Assembly: GCA_032358165.1 (NCBI GenBank) | Contig: JAALGY010000057.1 | Coordinates: 1,922,001-1,986,000, forward strand | DNA from: Diplosphaera chodatii | Taxonomy: Eukaryota > Chlorophyta > Trebouxiophyceae > Prasiolales > Stichococcaceae | Length of the DNA stretch: 64,000 bases | Direction of reading: 5' to 3' | Shown here: piece after piece, positions 1 to 11,541 of the stretch | Layout: the number at the start of each line of letters is the position of its first letter | Numbering within the stretch: the stretch's first letter is position 1 | Program-made: the position numbers and the translations under genes | Notes under the pieces: generated by a model | What the model saw: only the letters and a program-made list of their open reading frames with translations | The model's database searches: none | What the model was told of the DNA's origin: nothing

Positions 1-1000
1 GGGCATTGGCGCTGTTCGCGCTCTGCAGCTGGTGCAGAAGCATGGTGCGCCCCCGTTTCTGGTCAGAGGCGCGCATGGCCATTGCAGGCACCACCTGTAT
101 TGCGGGTGCTGCCAGACACATGGTGGCTGCCTCTGCACCATTTTTGATGCCGTTGCACAGTCCGGTGCTGAGGCAGTTATGCTCCGGGTTGGAGCACGTA
201 ACTGCAGGCAACCTAGAGGGCGTGCTCGCCTCGCTAGACAAAGAAAAGTACCCCGTGCCGGAGCCTTTCCCTTTCGAGGAGGCCCGCCGCCTGTTCAAAG
301 GTATGAACGTCGGCTAGATGTTTTGCTCGCGAGCGTCCCTTGCACACAAGCCCTGCATCCTGGCAGCATGATCATGGCCTAGCTGTCCCAGGCATGCTTC
401 TGTGTGCCAAGCATCACATGCAGCATACGGCAGGGGTTGGCGCAACACTTGGCTGCGGCGCACTCCAGCAATGCTGATGCACATCCTTGAGCACAGAGCC
501 AAAGGTGCTGGAGGAGGCGGAGGTGCCCGCCATGAGGTGGAACGCGCCCGACATGGACGGCCTCGTCAAATTCCTGGTCGAGGAGAAGTCCTTCAACGAG
601 GACCGCGTGCGCAAGGCCGTCGAGCGCATCAACTCCTCGCGCGGCAAGTCCAACCAGGGTGAGCGGCCCTGCACAGTTGTTTGTCGTCCGCCGTGCTGCC
701 GCACGTGTGCACCAGCTGCTGCTGAGCGTGGCACGTCTGTAGGATGCTTTGCAGCCTACGGAGCTGGTGCACCGTGGCAGCCAGATGCGTGGCATGATGC
801 CCTCCAGGCACCTGGGCCTTGCTGAAGGCTCTCAGCGCTGCTGTGTTTGTCTGTTTGCAGGCCGCCTGGACTCGTTCTTCACGATCAAGCCAGCCGAGCC
901 GGGCACGAAGCGGAAAGAGCCCCCCACCAAGGCCAAGCCTGGAGCCAAGGCGGCAAAGACAGGCAAGAAGGGGGGTGTTGGAGGCGGCAAGAAGAAGTGA
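1..1000 (+). CDS. FEN1: Flap endonuclease 1, C-terminal part (5' end outside window)
   Basis: Structure-specific nuclease that removes 5' flaps during Okazaki-fragment maturation and long-patch base-excision repair in the nucleus. Four exons are visible. About 2-45 encodes the end of the helix-hairpin-helix region (GIGAVRALQLVQKHG). About 207-299 encodes the KYPVPEPFPFEEARRLFK block, 497-656 the MRWNAPD segment with a helical run, and 861-1000 the tail. The tail opens with a canonical PCNA-binding box (QGRLDSFF, created by the last splice) and continues as a Lys-rich stretch ending GGGKKK. The catalytic N-terminal domain lies upstream of the window. It is convergent with the APS kinase gene, about 240 bases away. 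The family assignment is secure; exon edges were set from GT/AG signals and FEN1 alignment. Confidence 0.93.
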
Positions 1001-1240
1001 CTTGACTTGGCGAGGCTGACGCGACTGACGTCAACGTTGTTGCTTTCCAGCCACCGAGACACGTATATATTGGATTGATCTGCTGAACCGCAAGCAAGAC
1101 CATCCTCCAATGTACAGTGCATATATCATCTTCTGTACTTCGCAGATTGTGCTCGGGCCTCCGGTTCACCAACCGTTGCAAGCACCATGTCAAAACCACT
1201 CGGCTGAAGAAGTTGCTGTACAACACGGTTTATGACAAAT

Positions 1241-2341
1241 TCATGTCCGTGTGTCATGAGGCTCCGGCGCCGTCAGGTAGTGATGCTGCTCTAAGTACTG
1301 CAGCACTGCCGCAGCCATGGCTGTTACGCTCTGCAACTGGCCGCTGGCATCCCGGGCGTCCAGGGTGAGCTCTGGAGCTTCTGGCTCCTCGTACGGGTCG
1401 TCAATACCTGCAATAACAGCAGGCCATCTGCTTGTCAGGAAGGGCGGATACCGCAGCTAAGCAAGATGCAGCTTGCAGAGATCGCCAGCAGTTCAAAGCC
1501 GCACCTGTGAACCCTGTACATTGGCCGGCACGCGCCTTCTTGTACAGCCCCTTCGCATCACGCTGCTCGCATACGTGCAGGGGCACGCGCATGTACACCT
1601 GTCACACGAATGACATGCACACCGTAGCATAATGCGAACTGCCTGGCAAAGCTCACTGTGCAGTTGCATCCCATCTGCTTGCAAGCAAGTGCATGGGGCG
1701 CACTGCAGACCTCTATAAAGTCTCCCGGCGGCAGGCGCTCTCTTACGCGCTGCCTATCCGCACGGTAGGGTGAGATGAAGGCTGCCAGCGTTATGAGGCC
1801 GGTCTGAACTAGGAGGCGTGACACCTCGCCAATGCGGCGGATATTTTCTGACCGGTCTCCAGCCGAGAAGCCCAGATTGCAGTTGAGGCCGTGGCGGACG
1901 TTGTCGCCGTCCAGCAGCGCGGTTGCATGGCCGGCTTGGGCCAGAGCATGCTCCACTGTGGCAGCCACGGTGCTCTTGCCGCTGCCGCTGAGGCCGGTGA
2001 ACCACAGCACGCACCCCCGCTGCCCTAGCCGCCGCTCCTTCTCCTCTCTGCAGCAAAATTTGGAGCTCCAGTATCTGTGTGCAGGGCCTCGGGATTGATA
2101 CCGGCACACGAAGCTGCACCTGCACTGCAGATCGCCCCGCTGCAGCAGCGAGTGCTCACCTGGGGACCCCGCCTTCAAACCACTTGACGTTCGTCGCCTG
2201 GTCGACTGTGTATGTTTCGTTGCCCTGTGACTGGCAACCGAAATCGAACGATGGACCTACACCTGCGTTACCTGCTATGTTGTGGGGCCAGCACACCTGC
2301 ATGACCCGGCGCAGGTTACGAGCGGCGAGCATGTCGGCTAT
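1241..2341 (-). CDS. APK: Adenylyl-sulfate (APS) kinase
   Basis: Phosphorylates adenosine 5'-phosphosulfate to PAPS, the sulfate donor for sulfotransferases; algal and plant forms are often plastid-targeted. Reading on the minus strand, an exon ending near 2160 gives the typical [10 protein letters not shown] segment. The main exon, about 2047-1713, carries the P-loop GLSGSGKST, the APS-binding block [10 protein letters not shown]...GFSAGDR.ENIRR and FISPYRADR. The exon near 1598-1511 gives the lid motif [13 protein letters not shown]. The last exon, about 1406-1241, gives [10 protein letters not shown] and the C-terminus ending HDTRT. The joins [14 protein letters not shown] and FTG|IDDPYE preserve frame. 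The start is uncertain: an ATG near 2336-2341 (MLAARNLRR) is proposed because its arginine-rich beginning could be a transit peptide, but another 5' exon is possible. Catalytic motifs are intact. Confidence 0.9.
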
Positions 2342-2614
2342 GCATGATGTCTGAAATGTGTACGTACTTGCGAAGTGCAACTAGCCTGAGGGTTTGCCTC
2401 ACGGTAATAACATTGAAGCAGCTCAACATTGCACGTGCCGGCCTGCACGTGCGAGGGCTGAGCTGGCTGGCGTGGGACTCAATGATGAAACTCCTGCAGT
2501 AGTCCTGCTACCATCTCAAGACACGCTGCAGGACACATCCTGGACACGCCACAAGACAGCGACACCGCCGCTGGATCAATTGCCTCTCCCAATTCAGACC
2601 GGTTCATCATCCGG

Positions 2615-5600
2615 TCATGCTGAGCCCAGCTTGACGGCCAGCCGAACAATTTGCTGTAAAGCTTGCATTGCAATGGAGGAGCACGACGCTGCAACGGCCA
2701 CCGCCAGGCTTGGCTGCTGTGCTGAACATGCATCGCCAAGCCGGAGTGCAAAGATGATGTCCCCCAGCTGCGGGCCGCACGAGCTGCGTGCTTGCTCGCA
2801 GATGTGCCACACGGCCGTCGCCAGCTGCAGGGCAGACATGAGGTCCTAATGAAACATGATCGCAGTTCAGATGGGCCGAAGCTACTATCGCACTGCACAC
2901 CTGCTCGGAATTGCACAAGCACCTGTGTTTCTGCATCCTGTTGCAATGGTAGCGGCGGTCCGACGCCACAGTATGCCGCCGCCTCAGGCTGCGCTTGCAG
3001 GTCCAGCCGGCTCACGTACATGTTGGCGTCCTTGATTGGGCCATGGCCGAGCTCCACCTGTGCATGTTGTATGTTACCACATGCTGAGGACAAGACCGTG
3101 ATGCTACAAGACTATGAGACGCGTGATGCTTTCCACAACAGTACTGAGACTGTACGATGATGCGCATTGGGACCTTACAGCATCGGACACCAGCAGCACC
3201 TGCGTGCGTGAGGAGCCCTCAGAGCACTCGCTGCTGCTGCGCTGCCGCTGCTTTGGCGGTGCGCTGAGGTGCTGCGGCTGCTGAGCAGACACCTGCCTGT
3301 CACTGCGACTGTCCAGGTCTGGCAGTTCCGGCAGCAGCGGCACCAGCACATCTGCTGGCGAGGGGACCATGTCGGCCACTGCAGGGCTTGTGCAGCGCGA
3401 GGTGACGCCTGCACACGGGTGATCATGCTGCCTCGCATCTTTGTGGCAGAACGGTCGCCGCCTGCTGTCTAGAGTTGCTAGTGAACCATGGCAGACACCC
3501 AGCAGTCGTCAGATGGGTCGGCCATCTGCAAAGTGGACATGCATGCTGCCGGAACTGGTGTCATACCAGCTGGGACCGCAGCGCACCTGCAGGTGTGCAT
3601 GCTGACTCGCGGCTGGTGGGCGTCAGCACCACTGGGGCCAGCGGCGCTGCTGGGGGAGCGCACACGTCAAGGGCACCAGCGCCCACTTCTGTAGCACCCA
3701 CAGGATTGCTTTCGAGAACATACCGTTCAGACAGCAATGCACAAATGCACACCAGCACGTTCTGTTGTATGTGTCAACAGCTGTTAGTGGCTCGTGCTGC
3801 GCTCACGTGTGGTGCAAGTCCAGAGTGTGGTCCTGTCCTTGCCTGAGGCAGTGTGCGGCGAGACCCATTGCACTGCATGCGCCAGCGAGTCCAGGTTGCT
3901 GCTGCAGTCCTCCGGCACCGGGTCCACCTGCTGCAGCGCCACCGCCTTCCTCGGGCTGCCTGCAGGTGGCGCGAGCCCCGCTCCGGTGCATGAGTTGATT
4001 GTGCGCTGGGAACCCAGGACTGGGAAACATGACACGTGCCTTGCAGCTGCAGCCTGATGACGCATACGCCTGCACCCGGCAGCGGCACCGTGGCTCACCT
4101 GGCACATCGGCGCACAGCAGCTGCTGCAGGAAGGGCGTGCACATGACGCCGGCGATGGCGTCCTCCACGCCGCTGCCCATGTCCAGCGCAGCATCGTCCA
4201 GCAGCGCCGCCGTCCAACCCGGGTCCACCTGCTCGCACGATGGCGCTCTCAGCTGCCATTGCCGTCAGCAGGAATGCACTGTGCTGGCCTTTTTGCTATT
4301 GCATGCGTCAGGCCAGCGCTTTGGCAGCCCTCAGAGGATGCAAGATGGTGCAGTGCAGTTGGAGCAGCTGCGCACCAGGCCAACGCTGTCAAAGTGCATC
4401 AGGCGGCCCGGCCGGCAGGCGGCTTCGGGATCGCGTGCCGGGCTGCCTCCAGGCAGCGACCGGGCACGCTGCATGGCGCCTGACCCTGGCGCCGTGAGCA
4501 GTGCGCTCACAGCTCCGCTGCAGATGGGCGTGTTGCCCCCGCACAGGAGCATCAGCCCAGAGAACAGCGGCGACACTTGCGGTGCTGCTATCCCCAACTC
4601 CGTGGCTGGCTGCTGCAAGCGGCTGGTTGACGGTGCTGCCTCATTGTGTGTTGTGAATAGGCACTGCAGCGGGCTGCCAGGGTTCACGTGCTGCTGCTCC
4701 GTATCGTGATCAACACCTGAGCACTGGCGCTGCCGCACTTCCCGCTGCGGCTGAGCTGGCACCTGCCACTCACCATCGTCCGCTTCCCACATGTGCGTCT
4801 GGTCACTGTCGCCCTCTGCCTCCGAGCAGCTGCTGGCGACCGCAGCCGTGCTGGTGCCCCGCCGCCGCTTCTGCCCCAGCCGCCTTGTAGGCGCACCTGC
4901 AGGATACCCACTACTGCCTGATGCCAGGTCATGCCTTAACAACACGGTTTGTCTGGGGCGCTTCGTCATATGCGTAGCGCCTGTGCATGATGCCGTATGC
5001 ATCACGTCGCTAACCTGGCCTGCTGCACGTGTTCCCGCGCCGCGCGGCAGCATCGCCCAGGTCCAGCGTGCGCATGTAGTTGCGCAGACAGGTGGTCTCG
5101 CCGGGGACCCTTGCATCCGGCAGCAGCCTCCGCCGCAGCGTTGCGTTCCAGTGGTTCTTCACGGAGTTCTCCGTGCGCCCCGGGATGCTCTGCAGCTCAT
5201 GCAAAGACCGCTACCACATCAGCACGCGGTGGCACGGGGCTGTGAGGCATGCATGTCGGCACATGGCAGGTGCATGCAGCCAGCGGCACCTTGCTGATAT
5301 CGGCCCACTTGTTGCCGAGCCTCGCGTGGGCCTCAGCCAGGAGAGCCTCCTCCTCGTCGGTCCATGCGTCGCGCCGGATGTCGGGCCGCAGCTGGTTGTG
5401 CCACCGCTCCCGGCACTGCTTGCCGATGCGCCCGGAGAACGACTTCGCGATGGAGCTCCAGCTGCCTTCGCCGTGCTCCTCGACCATCCTGGAACCCACG
5501 TGGCAGGATATCATGGAAGTGACAGTGACACTTACACAGTGACACTATCGCTATGATTGCCGTGCAAGTGACTGTGTCAGTGTTGACATGCTGTACATGT

Positions 5601-6026
5601 ATGCGCAGTTCATGATGCATGGCCATCTGCTGCCGCAGCAGCTCACGGGGCAAGCGAGTAACTTGAATATGTTACGGCGTTCCGTTGCACAGAGTGTCAC
5701 CCAGCCAACATGCATGCCAGTAGGCTGCTGCGAAGGCAGACCGACTTGCCATAGGTGAGGTGCATGCCGCTGCACACGGAAGTACCCAACCGCAGCTCAT
5801 CGACCAGATGGATCTTTCAGGTCAGAAGGATCGTTTGCGCCGGTGCCCACCGGACCAGGCGATCATCTTCGGCCTCGGTCCAGCCGCCCTTGATCTTGGC
5901 CACCGGGTGCCGCCGCCGCTTGTCACCCGGTCTGCAGGCCCGCATGCGCCTTGGGCTGCTGTCGCTGTCGCTTTCCATCGTTGATTCTGTCTGTAGGGTT
6001 GCTGGCGCGAACAACGCGGGAAACAC
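2615..6026 (-). CDS. R2R3-MYB transcription factor
   Basis: Nuclear DNA-binding protein. Two MYB repeats assemble across three exons. Exon 1 (6026-5851) ends in KGGWTEAEDDRLV. Exon 2 (5488-5290) holds the rest of R2 (GRIGKQCRERWHNQLRPDI) and most of R3 (WTDEEEALL...GNKWADISK). Exon 3 (5189-5015) completes R3 with SIPGRTENSVKNHWNATLRR. All three R2 tryptophans and the R3 tryptophans are present, and the GKQCRERWHN core resembles the AtMYB98/115 type. Downstream exons are low-complexity, rich in Ser, Pro and Gln, up to a last exon (about 2850-2615) that reads as a helical segment, ALQLATAVWHICEQ to IVRLAVKLGSA. The far C-terminal exons are assigned by continuous minus-strand coding character, not homology, so the 3' end is less sure than the DNA-binding domain. 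An alternative start lies at 5978 (MESDSDSS). Confidence 0.82.
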
Positions 6027-6625
6027 CGGTTTCGAAGCTGTTGTTGGTACCTACACCACCTGCGAGCAGGCGTATCGCCCAGTGCGTTCGGAGGAACAAA
6101 CAGATTCTGGGTGCTGGAACAGCGACCGAGAGCAGAAGTAATGATATTGGAGTGCTATGCCGAAGGTTTCGACGGTTCAAGTATCTGCGAAGGCAGAGCG
6201 TCAGAAGTCGGTGCAGTACGTCACAATGAGGATGTACGGGTGTTGTCGCACAGATGCAGCTAGCATTGGACCTGGTCCAGTGTTGCACGACCTCAGCTTT
6301 CACATGTCGTCAAACAACGTCGATGTAGTTCGTCTGAGAGCTGACGCTTTACTGGACAAAACCACAAATTCATGAACACCGATGCACGCAAGCATGGCGG
6401 CAATGTACTCCATGCATGCACCACATATATGTAACCATCTGCTGGTTGTCTGCATTTCCAGTTATTCGTACAGCAGCCTTTGGGCCAGCCGCATGTTCAT
6501 TGACTCCTCTGCGGCCTCTTGAGCCCGGTCGCTGTGTTAGTGTACACTTGTGCTGCTGATCAGCGTGACATGGGAGGAGATATCGCTTGCCCAGAACCCC
6601 CTGGCGCCCACGGTGGACAGCTGCC
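6027..6625. promoter_or_regulatory. Gap between PDE 3' end and MYB 5' end
   Basis: About 600 bases lie between two minus-strand genes. The stretch must hold the phosphodiesterase 3' UTR and the MYB promoter and leader. I see no convincing ORF, repeat or RNA gene in it. Confidence 0.35.
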
Positions 6626-9592
6626 TCATGCACCACCAGGATCCAGGCGCGGCTCAAAATCTGCGTGGCCTGGAGACAGCCACTCTGTCCATGGCACTGC
6701 ACCGGAGCGCCAGTGCGCCTGTGCCGCCTCAATGTTGGCAAGCGCCAGCGCTGCCGTGTTTGGTGCCAGGGCTGACAGCGCACGAAATGATGGCGCCACC
6801 ACTGCCTCCATGAATGCTAGCTGCAGACAGCAACCCTCATATCAACGCTGACCTCCTGCCTGCTGAAACCTGGTGATTTACGCACACGTCTCTTGCAGAG
6901 TACACTAGCTTATAGCCCTTGCAACGACACTTTGTATGTTGCACTACTGGCACTCTATGGCAGGTGTGCGTAGTTGGGCCTGCATAGTGCATATGCAGGC
7001 CCAACATCAAGCCCATCTGCACCTGTGAGGCAGCGACGTCTGTATTCTTCCGGTCACAACCGCGTGATATCGGCAGCCCGGCAGCTGCCTCAGCATCACC
7101 CTGCTTCGGTATGCAAAGCCGTCAGCCCTGGCTTTGCTGTGGACTGCCCAAAATGCGCTACAACTCACTTCAACTGTGCTTACTGCACGGTGCATGTGGC
7201 TGACCTGGGCAAAGAACTCCTTTGCGATGCGCGCAGACCAGTTGAGTGCGAATCCCAAAGGCTTGCCAGGATTGCCTGAGGGGCAGGAAGCGAGGTGAGG
7301 CCTACATGGAGAGACTGTCCCTGTGTCGAGACCTCGTGGTGATAACGCAGCCAGCAGCGGCGATTGCTTACCAAGGTCGGCGCAATGCACGGCAAAGCAC
7401 AGCGCCAGCAGCCGCTTCTCCGGCGGCCATGCCCCGAGGTCATCTCCAAGCAGTGCCACATTGGCTGCATGCAGCACAAGATGCAGGTTTAGCATATGTT
7501 TCATTGCCAATAGCTGCAGGAGTGTGTCTCGCCAACACTATCCGACACCAGCCAATGGATAATGGAGCAGGTTTGGCCTCCCTCTGCTGGACATCTGCTG
7601 CCAGCTCCTGAACTATGCCATGTGACTCATCAGGAGAGTGACAATGGCACCGCCTCCTGTTGTATCTCATGCGAGGATGTCGTCTGCCTGCTCACCTGAG
7701 AAGTCGGCAAGCAGCTCGGCATGCGATGCCATGTCTGTTGCCAGCACGATGCCGATGACGGTGCGCCGCACAAAGCGGTAGTCGTCAGCATCGAGCTCTG
7801 CCAGAAAGTTATTTGCCGGCTGCCGCAGAAGCTGAAAGGCCGTCGCCGCGTGCATGTTCTCGTTCACGCTGATGTCGTTCCACATGATCGCTGCCTCTGT
7901 GGAAGTGTTGACCATGTACCCATTGGCAAAGCCTGTGCACCAACGCACCCAGAGTTTCTACCTGCAAAAAACTGCGCGGCGTCCTGCCCAAGCCCCAGCT
8001 TTTACATAAGCAGCATCAGTGCAGCCCTCTGGGTCTGCCACTTGCAAGATGCGGTACATCACGGTGCGCTGCAGACTGACCTGGGTGCTTCACATCATGC
8101 ACTGCCGCTGCCAGCAGCATTGCGAGCACCTCAAGCTCGCTCAGTCTGCATGGCAGGTCATCAGCCGCCAGCATCACGCCAACGTTCTGCGTAACGTCTG
8201 CTGCATGTGTTGCATTATGGTAGGGGTTCCTGTTGTAGCCGGCTTCCAACACCTGGAGGATCCATTCATCATAACGATGAACCTTGCCAAAGGCGCCAGT
8301 GGTCGTTTCCAACATGTTGGTGTGGCAGCCAACAAACAGGCGTTGCACGCCTTGAGGATGTTGTGTGTGTCGTGACACCTTACCCTGAGAAAGCTGCGCA
8401 GCTTGTCGGCAGGCAGGCTGAAGTGGCTGACCACGTCAAAATGGTGCATCAGTGCCCAGGTGACTGTCTGAAGGGGCCGCTGCCGCGACAGCTGTGCAAC
8501 TTTGAACACATCAAAGCCGTCCCAATCTAGCAACTGCAGGAAAAGCACAGCATGCTGTTTGCAACCGTATTGCTACACATGACGAAGGCCTACTTCGACA
8601 TATATGACTGAAAGGAAACCTTCTACGCCACAGTGCCGAGGGAGATAACTTGGCGCTGGTAGTGTGCTTTGTACACCTTGTCCATTTCTGTTGTGAGCGC
8701 AGGAGAGGGTCCTGCGAGTTTGCTGCTGGATATCTGATCCACGATCTGCATACAGCGACAAGACTCTGTGTTGCAGCTGCAGCAGGCTGCGGCTTGCTCG
8801 GTAGATGCACATTAGTGTTGCACGTCTGCTGCAGCAGCTGGATCAGCACCAGCACCTGCTGCAGTTCTTCGTCGTCTGGGAGCAACGATCGCCTCGAGAT
8901 GCGCCTGCTGTTCACCTGCGGAATGGCAACCAGGGCTCAGTGTGATGCTGCACAGGTGCACACAAAGCTATCCGTTGTCGCAGGCACAGCCCGAGTCAGA
9001 GCTGGACGAGCGGCGCCCACCCACCTTCAGCTCGGCACCGAGGGCATCATGCTCAGAGTGCCCGATTCCGAGGTCGCTGAGGTCGCGCATGCTGAGCTCC
9101 CGCAGCCCCGAGGGCGAGGGCGCCAGCGGGCAGTCGAGCTCCTCCATGGCTGTGCTGTCCCGGGACGCCGTGGACGTCGCGAATGACCCTAGCCATCCGA
9201 CCAGGCGACCCAGCGCAGCTGTGTCCGGCTTCTCCAGCGGCAAATGCGCCTGCCGGTACAACTGAAAGAGCTGAATGGGGTGCAGGACACCATACTGCCG
9301 TGTGCATGACCACCTGAGTCTTACGTGCGCGACACAGCATGATCAAGCCTGCAGTCAGCCTGATGTGACGAAGTTGATCATCTGCTCTGCTACTGGTGTA
9401 ATGTTGCCTTGCCAGCTCTGCGCCTGAGTTCACTGTTCAGCCCCGGTGCATGGACTGTCAGCTTTGCCTGATGCTGCTCTCCTGGTGAGTCTTGGCGTGG
9501 GCAATCACCTGAGCATCCTGAAGAACCCGAATACATGTCGACACGAGGTCTGCGTCCAGATTTTGCCCCGATCCCCTCCGGAGGTTTCGCAT
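6626..9592 (-). CDS. 3',5'-cyclic-nucleotide phosphodiesterase (PDEase_I family)
   Basis: Hydrolyses cAMP and/or cGMP. The minus-strand exons give a full class I catalytic domain. It begins GFDVFKVAQLSRQRPLQTV, followed by PYHNATHAADV (HNxxH metal motif) and AAAVHDVKHPG (HDxxHxG). Then come NTSTEAAIMWNDISVNENMH, the second metal-site strand FAVHCADLGNP, WSARIAKEFFAQ and GDAEAAAGLPISRGCDRKN. The invariant nucleotide-binding Gln stands in ASQ just before LAFMEAVV. The common ENHH is ENMH here, keeping the last His. The upstream third (LYRQAHLPLEKPDTAALG, then a Ser-rich stretch, VNSRRISRRSLLPDDEELQ and a Leu-rich helix) matches no regulatory domain I recognise; no GAF or membrane segment is visible. 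The start is uncertain: ATG at 9592 fits the splice frame, but an extra exon from ATG 9859 is possible. Substrate preference cannot be read. Confidence 0.87.
6973..7005. repeat. Perfect 13-bp inverted repeat with 7-nt loop, in PDE intron
   Basis: Arms 6973-6985 and 6993-7005 are exact reverse complements (gttgggcctgcat / atgcaggcccaac) around agtgcat. The hairpin lies in the intron before the last phosphodiesterase exon, about 13-45 bases from the donor side. Confidence 0.85.
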
Positions 9593-10146
9593 CCCTGGTC
9601 AATAATCGCCCGTTTGCACGCCCGTCGCGCGTTGACAGACGATCACATCTTCACAGCACAGCTGTCGAGTGACGATAAGAACGTAGGACCTGCATAGGGC
9701 TGACAGGACACTTTGTGAGCAACTTGTGAGCAACTGAACACGCTTCTCGTCGGACCGAGTGACATCTGACATGGATCGATCGTACAGTCGCAAGTCATTC
9801 AGTAGATCGGGACAATCGGCCTTTTGGGAACAGACGACAAAGGCATCACGCCTATTCAACGATAGGACGAAGTGTCCCTAATGCTCTTGTGCTCAAGGGT
9901 AGGAGGTCCTCTGTTCTTGCCTTTCGCATGACCTCCCCGAGTCCCAACAGTGGCGCCTTGGTCTGCCTTGGTCCTTCTGTCATTTCCAAATTTGAACATT
10001 GGCATTCTGGAGCACACAAAATTTGGCGTGTCCCGCGTGTCACCGGCTGCACTCAGCGAGACAAGTGACTCGAGGCATCAGGGAGAGGGTTGACTGCGGC
10101 AGACCAGCACCAGGGCTGCAGGACTACGAGGCACAGCACTGCTACC
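9593..10146. promoter_or_regulatory. Divergent intergenic region, PDE / HMG-histone-fold gene
   Basis: About 550 bases between two divergently transcribed genes, presumably holding both promoters and leaders. Part of it (9599-9859, minus) is open and could be an extra 5' exon of the phosphodiesterase gene. I see no clear promoter motif. Confidence 0.35.
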
Positions 10147-11541
10147 ATGGTGCGCAGAGTCACAGCATACTTTGCATTCAGTGACGTCCACAGAGCAGCT
10201 GTGCGCGAGGAACTGCAAGCAGCCGCGGGGCCGGAAGGCAAGGTCAACGTAGCCGTGGTCGCACAAGCGCTGGGCAAGAAGTGGAAAGCGCTGGACGATG
10301 CCGAGAAGGAGAGGTGTGGACAGGCTGCTGGCAGCGTCGCATGGCGTGTCATACTCACACGGTCACGCTGGACGATGCTGTCAAAGTACTGAAGCACGTA
10401 GGTCCACAATTTTGTGTTGTGCATTGACAACAGGTACAAGCAGCTGGCGGCAGAGCGGACGCAGGCAGCGGAAGCTGCCGAGGCGGCGACAGCAGCAGCA
10501 GCCAAGGCAGCCCAGCCCAGCGCTCCGGTGGGCGCAGACGACCTGCTGCGCGATGGCAGCGCTGAGCCGAATGCTTTGGCAGCGGACATGCCTGATTGTG
10601 CAGACCCCGACAGGGCGCCAGACAACACGAGCAAGCCAGCAGCCCTGCCTATATCGATTGTTAAGGTACGTCGCGCTGACTGTGAGTGAGCAAGCACTTG
10701 GATGTCGTGTACTGCAGCACGAAATGACAAACACAACGACCATGACAAATGCTGCCATTCAGATGAAAGTCATCCTCTGCAGAAGGCTGATTGCTTGTGT
10801 GACAGCCTCCTTGTTTCATCGTCCATGCAGAGGGTGATGATGCTGGATGACGATGTCAGCCGCGTGTCAGCCGGAGGAGTGCGTGCCATTGCCGCCGCAA
10901 CAGAGTTGTGGTTGGGAAAGATGGCGGAGCGCGCGTTGGGCATTGCGACCACGAACAAGCGGAAAACGCTCAAATTCAGCGATGTCCAGGCGGTGCGTCC
11001 GGGGAGAGTTCAAATGTGGCAGGTGTCGGGCGCATCACTGCTTGTAGTTTTGTATTGGGGTGAAGCTGTCCGAACCTGTTTGGGAGAACGAAGGGTGTGT
11101 GCATACAGAGCTGCAATCCTGATGTGCAGGTTGCAACGAAGGACAGGCGGTTGGGGGATATGGGACTGCAGGAGATCTACGACCACGAGGAGACCTTTGC
11201 AGAGGCCCGCGGCGATGGCGAGCATGGCGACGAGAATGGTGAGTTTTGGGTACGCAAGGAATTCAAGCAACATCACGGCAACCCAGAGGGTACTGCATGG
11301 GGAGAAGTCAGTGTAGTACGCTTTCGTTTTGTGCCGAGTATCATGCACCATGGCCTGATGAGGTGGTTGCAGTTCAAGAAGCAAGATCACAATGCCTGCA
11401 GGGTGTCCAAGGCAGGCGAAGAAGCGGCGGAAGGACACAGTGCCCGGACCCGAAGCGCGGCCAATCACATCGTTCTTTACAGGCGGGCCTAAGCACACGC
11501 AGCCATCCAGCGAAACAGTGCTACAGCCAGCAGCAGGCTAG
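10147..11541 (+). CDS. HMG-box / histone-fold fusion protein (POLE4/CHRAC-like) with PIP-like tail
   Basis: Exons 10147-10313, 10434-10665, 10831-10992, 11130-11238 and 11402-11541 join in frame to 269 residues. Residues about 3-60 form an HMG box (TAYFAFSDVHRAAVREE, QALGKKWKALDDAEKERYKQL). A linker rich in Ala and acidic residues follows. Residues about 128-200 form an NF-YC/POLE4-type histone fold: LPISIVKRVMMLDDDVSRVS, AATELWLGKMAERAL, NKRKTLKFSDVQAVA. This is the class used by DNA polymerase epsilon and chromatin-accessibility subunits. The tail has a nuclear-localisation-like RQAKKRRKD and then ARPITSFF, a PCNA-box-like motif lacking the first Gln. A role in replication-coupled chromatin is inference. 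The last splice was chosen because it yields this basic tail; an alternative frame is less protein-like. A TGTAA lies 131 bases after the stop. Confidence 0.82.

Noticed and set aside
5015..6026. Three-repeat (3R) MYB
   Set aside because: Only two repeats assemble, and the sequence before KGGW is a short Ser/Arg-rich leader without a further Trp-spaced repeat.
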